This document shows positions 7,293 to 8,442 of a stretch of 8,442 bases of DNA, one piece after another. The stretch spans positions 1,037,633 through 1,046,074 of the forward strand of contig CP070628.1 in NCBI GenBank assembly GCA_020355985.1. Direction: 5' to 3'. The notes beneath the pieces are model-generated. The model was given only the letters and a program-made list of their open reading frames with translations. It ran no database searches and had not been told where the DNA came from. This DNA comes from Nitrospirota bacterium. GTDB taxonomy: Bacteria; Nitrospirota; Nitrospiria; Nitrospirales; UBA8639. How positions within the stretch are numbered: position 1 is the stretch's first letter; each line of letters begins with the position of its first letter. The position numbers and the translations under genes are program-made.

Positions 7293-8087
7293 CTAATTTC
7301 TTAAGGCCAGCCGTTGATATGTTTCGCGGATCAGTTCTTTGCCGTAGGTCCGTTCCAACCGACGCACAATAAAATGCCCTCTTGCCATATTTTGGAAATG
7401 ATCCATAAAGAGGATGTTAATCGTCGCTCCACCAGCCGCCCCTAGTAAAGGAATGGCTTGGGCAGCCGCTTTCTCGGAAACCTGAATACTATACCGAGAG
7501 GCAATTTTGGCCAAAAATCGCACTAGGACGGGTGCCCCTGAGCTAGCCAGCCCCTGTTCGGCTAAATATTTGCTAGCTTCCGTCATTGCTCCTGCCAAGG
7601 CAGCCCGAACCGCAAAATACCCCGTATCGACTCCATCATCATCTTCCTTTGCTCCCCCCAGAGCAAACACTTCTAAACAGGCCAGTTTGGTGGCAGCATC
7701 CGAAAGTGGCGCGCCCTCACTTCTGGCAATATCGGCAATAGATCGCAACATGATGGTCGTCGAGATGGGCAACTCCACCGTCAAGGCCAACAACCCAAAC
7801 GCCCCTCCTACTGCCCCGCTGACGGAAGTCAAAAACCGATGCGCGCCATCTGCCGATTCACCTTGGTATCGTTCCTCCAATGTTGAGACGGCTAAATCCA
7901 TGGCTTTGGACAGGGCTTTTTGTGTTGTGCCAACCAACTTTTCAGACATACCATCGGGTAGCATCATAATCGCTTTTTCAACCGGTCCTCCAATAAGATT
8001 CGTGACTTTCGCCGCAAATGATGGATTCTCAAGGAGATTAACAGCGCGCCCTAAATCTTGGTGATCAACGGGATTGAGAGTGGTCAT
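7293..8087 (-). CDS. EcsC family protein
   Basis: The 264-residue product matches the EcsC protein family (PF12787), named after the third gene of the Bacillus ecs ABC-transporter operon. Its molecular role is not known. Visible family marks are a Gly-rich hydrophobic stretch RFLTSVSGAVGGAFGLLALT (84-103), LPISTTIMLRSIADIARSEG (107-125) and the acidic GGAKEDDDGVDTGYFAVRAAL (144-164). The C-terminal part contains IPLLGAAGGATINILFMDHF (212-231), and the product ends in a basic helix (RRLERTYGK). The Gly/Ala-rich hydrophobic segments suggest membrane association, with no classical signal peptide. GAGGT lies about 9 nt before ATG 8087. No ABC transporter genes are visible nearby, unlike the Bacillus locus. 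It heads a likely operon with the lipoprotein gene 13 bp downstream and the secreted hydrolase after that. Confidence 0.88.
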   Translation of the reverse strand: MTTLNPVDHQDLGRAVNLLENPSFAAKVTNLIGGPVEKAIMMLPDGMSEKLVGTTQKALSKAMDLAVSTLEERYQGESADGAHRFLTSVSGAVGGAFGLLALTVELPISTTIMLRSIADIARSEGAPLSDAATKLACLEVFALGGAKEDDDGVDTGYFAVRAALAGAMTEASKYLAEQGLASSGAPVLVRFLAKIASRYSIQVSEKAAAQAIPLLGAAGGATINILFMDHFQNMARGHFIVRRLERTYGKELIRETYQRLALRN

Positions 8088-8124
8088 AGATTGTTGACCT
8101 CACAGTTGGCTTTGTTATTGGGTA

Positions 8125-8141
8125 TGTCAAGTGTCATTGTA
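8125..8141 (-). promoter_or_regulatory. Weak promoter candidates upstream of the EcsC gene
   Basis: On the minus strand TACAAT (8141-8136) is a 5/6 match to a -10 box but lacks a good -35 at normal spacing. TTGACA (8130-8125) is a perfect -35 hexamer, but the -10 position 17 bp on (AACTGT) is poor. One of these may drive the EcsC-lipoprotein-hydrolase unit separately from the upstream RibD gene. Neither is complete. Confidence 0.22.
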
Positions 8142-8193
8142 TGCTTCTTTTACCAAAAATGGCCAATCACCAAGAATGATCTGAAAGATCTTC

Positions 8194-8442
8194 CTATTTT
8201 CGGATATGAAGGTTTCCCATCACCAACCAATCTTGACCAATTTTTTTGAATTCTGGGTTAACGAGACGCCACGCTTGTTCAATTGCCTTGGGGGAAACTC
8301 CACCAACCAGGCTCATTGCATCTTGCCCCCCCAGCAGTTGCGGCGCCACATATAATCGTACCTGATTCACCAAGCCTTCATGAAGAGCCGAGGCATTGAG
8401 TCTACTACCCCCTTCTAACAAAACGGTGGACATCCCTGCCTT
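8194..8442 (-). CDS. ribD: RibD C-terminal (5-amino-6-ribosylaminouracil reductase-type) domain, 5' end cut by window edge
   Basis: Only the last 82 codons are visible, and the frame stays open to the right edge (KAG precedes the first in-frame ATG at 8433). The residues match the end of the RibD C-terminal/DHFR-like reductase fold: STVLLEGGSRLNASAL (NADPH-binding EGG), VNQVRLYVAPQLLGG, and the closing KKIGQDWLVMGNLH, which resembles the usual iGxDll ending. In riboflavin synthesis this domain reduces the ribosylamino-pyrimidine intermediate with NADPH. The N-terminal deaminase domain would lie outside the window, so a bifunctional RibD is likely but not proven; a stand-alone RibD_C reductase would look the same here. 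A 106-bp gap with no convincing terminator separates it from the EcsC gene. Confidence 0.85.
   Translation of the reverse strand, partial: KAGMSTVLLEGGSRLNASALHEGLVNQVRLYVAPQLLGGQDAMSLVGGVSPKAIEQAWRLVNPEFKKIGQDWLVMGNLHIRK

Noticed and set aside
6881..7372. 163-codon plus-strand open frame
   Set aside because: It is antisense to the lipoprotein gene, which has a clear lipobox and operon spacing. The plus-strand frame has no recognisable features.
7507..8064. 185-codon plus-strand open frame
   Set aside because: It is entirely antisense to the EcsC gene. Its Ala/Ser/Pro-rich composition, without domain features, is what a reverse-strand shadow looks like.
8181..8193. Small inverted repeat around AGATC after the RibD gene as a terminator
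   Set aside because: The stem is only about 5 bp with no T-run downstream on the minus strand, so termination there is not supported.

Overview
The window comes from a Gram-negative bacterial chromosome. The signs are a HAMP-type membrane histidine kinase, a lipobox lipoprotein, a signal-peptide esterase and a membrane-anchored M48 protease. Base composition looks balanced and the start sites have AGGAGG- or AGGGG-type Shine-Dalgarno sequences. I cannot assign the lineage firmly. Nitrospirota or a gammaproteobacterium would both fit the gene families, but this is an impression and not a result. I see no mobile element, tRNA, rRNA, CRISPR array or phage gene.

Layout. Positions 1-2243 (+) hold most of a tripartite hybrid histidine kinase (HAMP remnant, HisKA, HATPase, two receiver domains, HPt) that is cut by the left edge. 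It converges on a membrane-anchored protein of unknown function (2318-3010, -), with a small hairpin between them. That gene is divergent from a Kbp/YgaU-like BON-LysM protein (3302-3730, +), which ends in a convincing intrinsic terminator (3769-3806). Next comes a DUF937/YidB-like gene (4031-4582, +) interrupted by an in-frame TGA, followed 54 bp later by an M48 zinc metallopeptidase (4637-5515, +). From 5559 to the right edge all genes are on the minus strand. In transcription order they are the 3' end of a RibD-type reductase (8442-8194, partial), an EcsC-family protein (8087-7293), a small lipoprotein with an EF-hand-like loop (7279-6947), and a secreted two-domain alpha/beta hydrolase (6851-5559).

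How the genes may work together. The minus-strand EcsC and lipoprotein genes are 13 bp apart and the hydrolase follows after about 95 bp, so these three may form a cell-envelope operon. The DUF937 gene and the M48 protease probably share a transcript. Most of the rest is cell-envelope or stress housekeeping: a kinase, a LysM protein, a membrane protease and lipoproteins.

I did not find a clearly new multi-gene system. The best points for a second look are the TGA inside an otherwise intact DUF937 frame, the canonical calcium-type loop in the small lipoprotein and the EcsC-lipoprotein-esterase cluster. The internally repeated motif in the membrane-anchored unknown protein is also worth checking.
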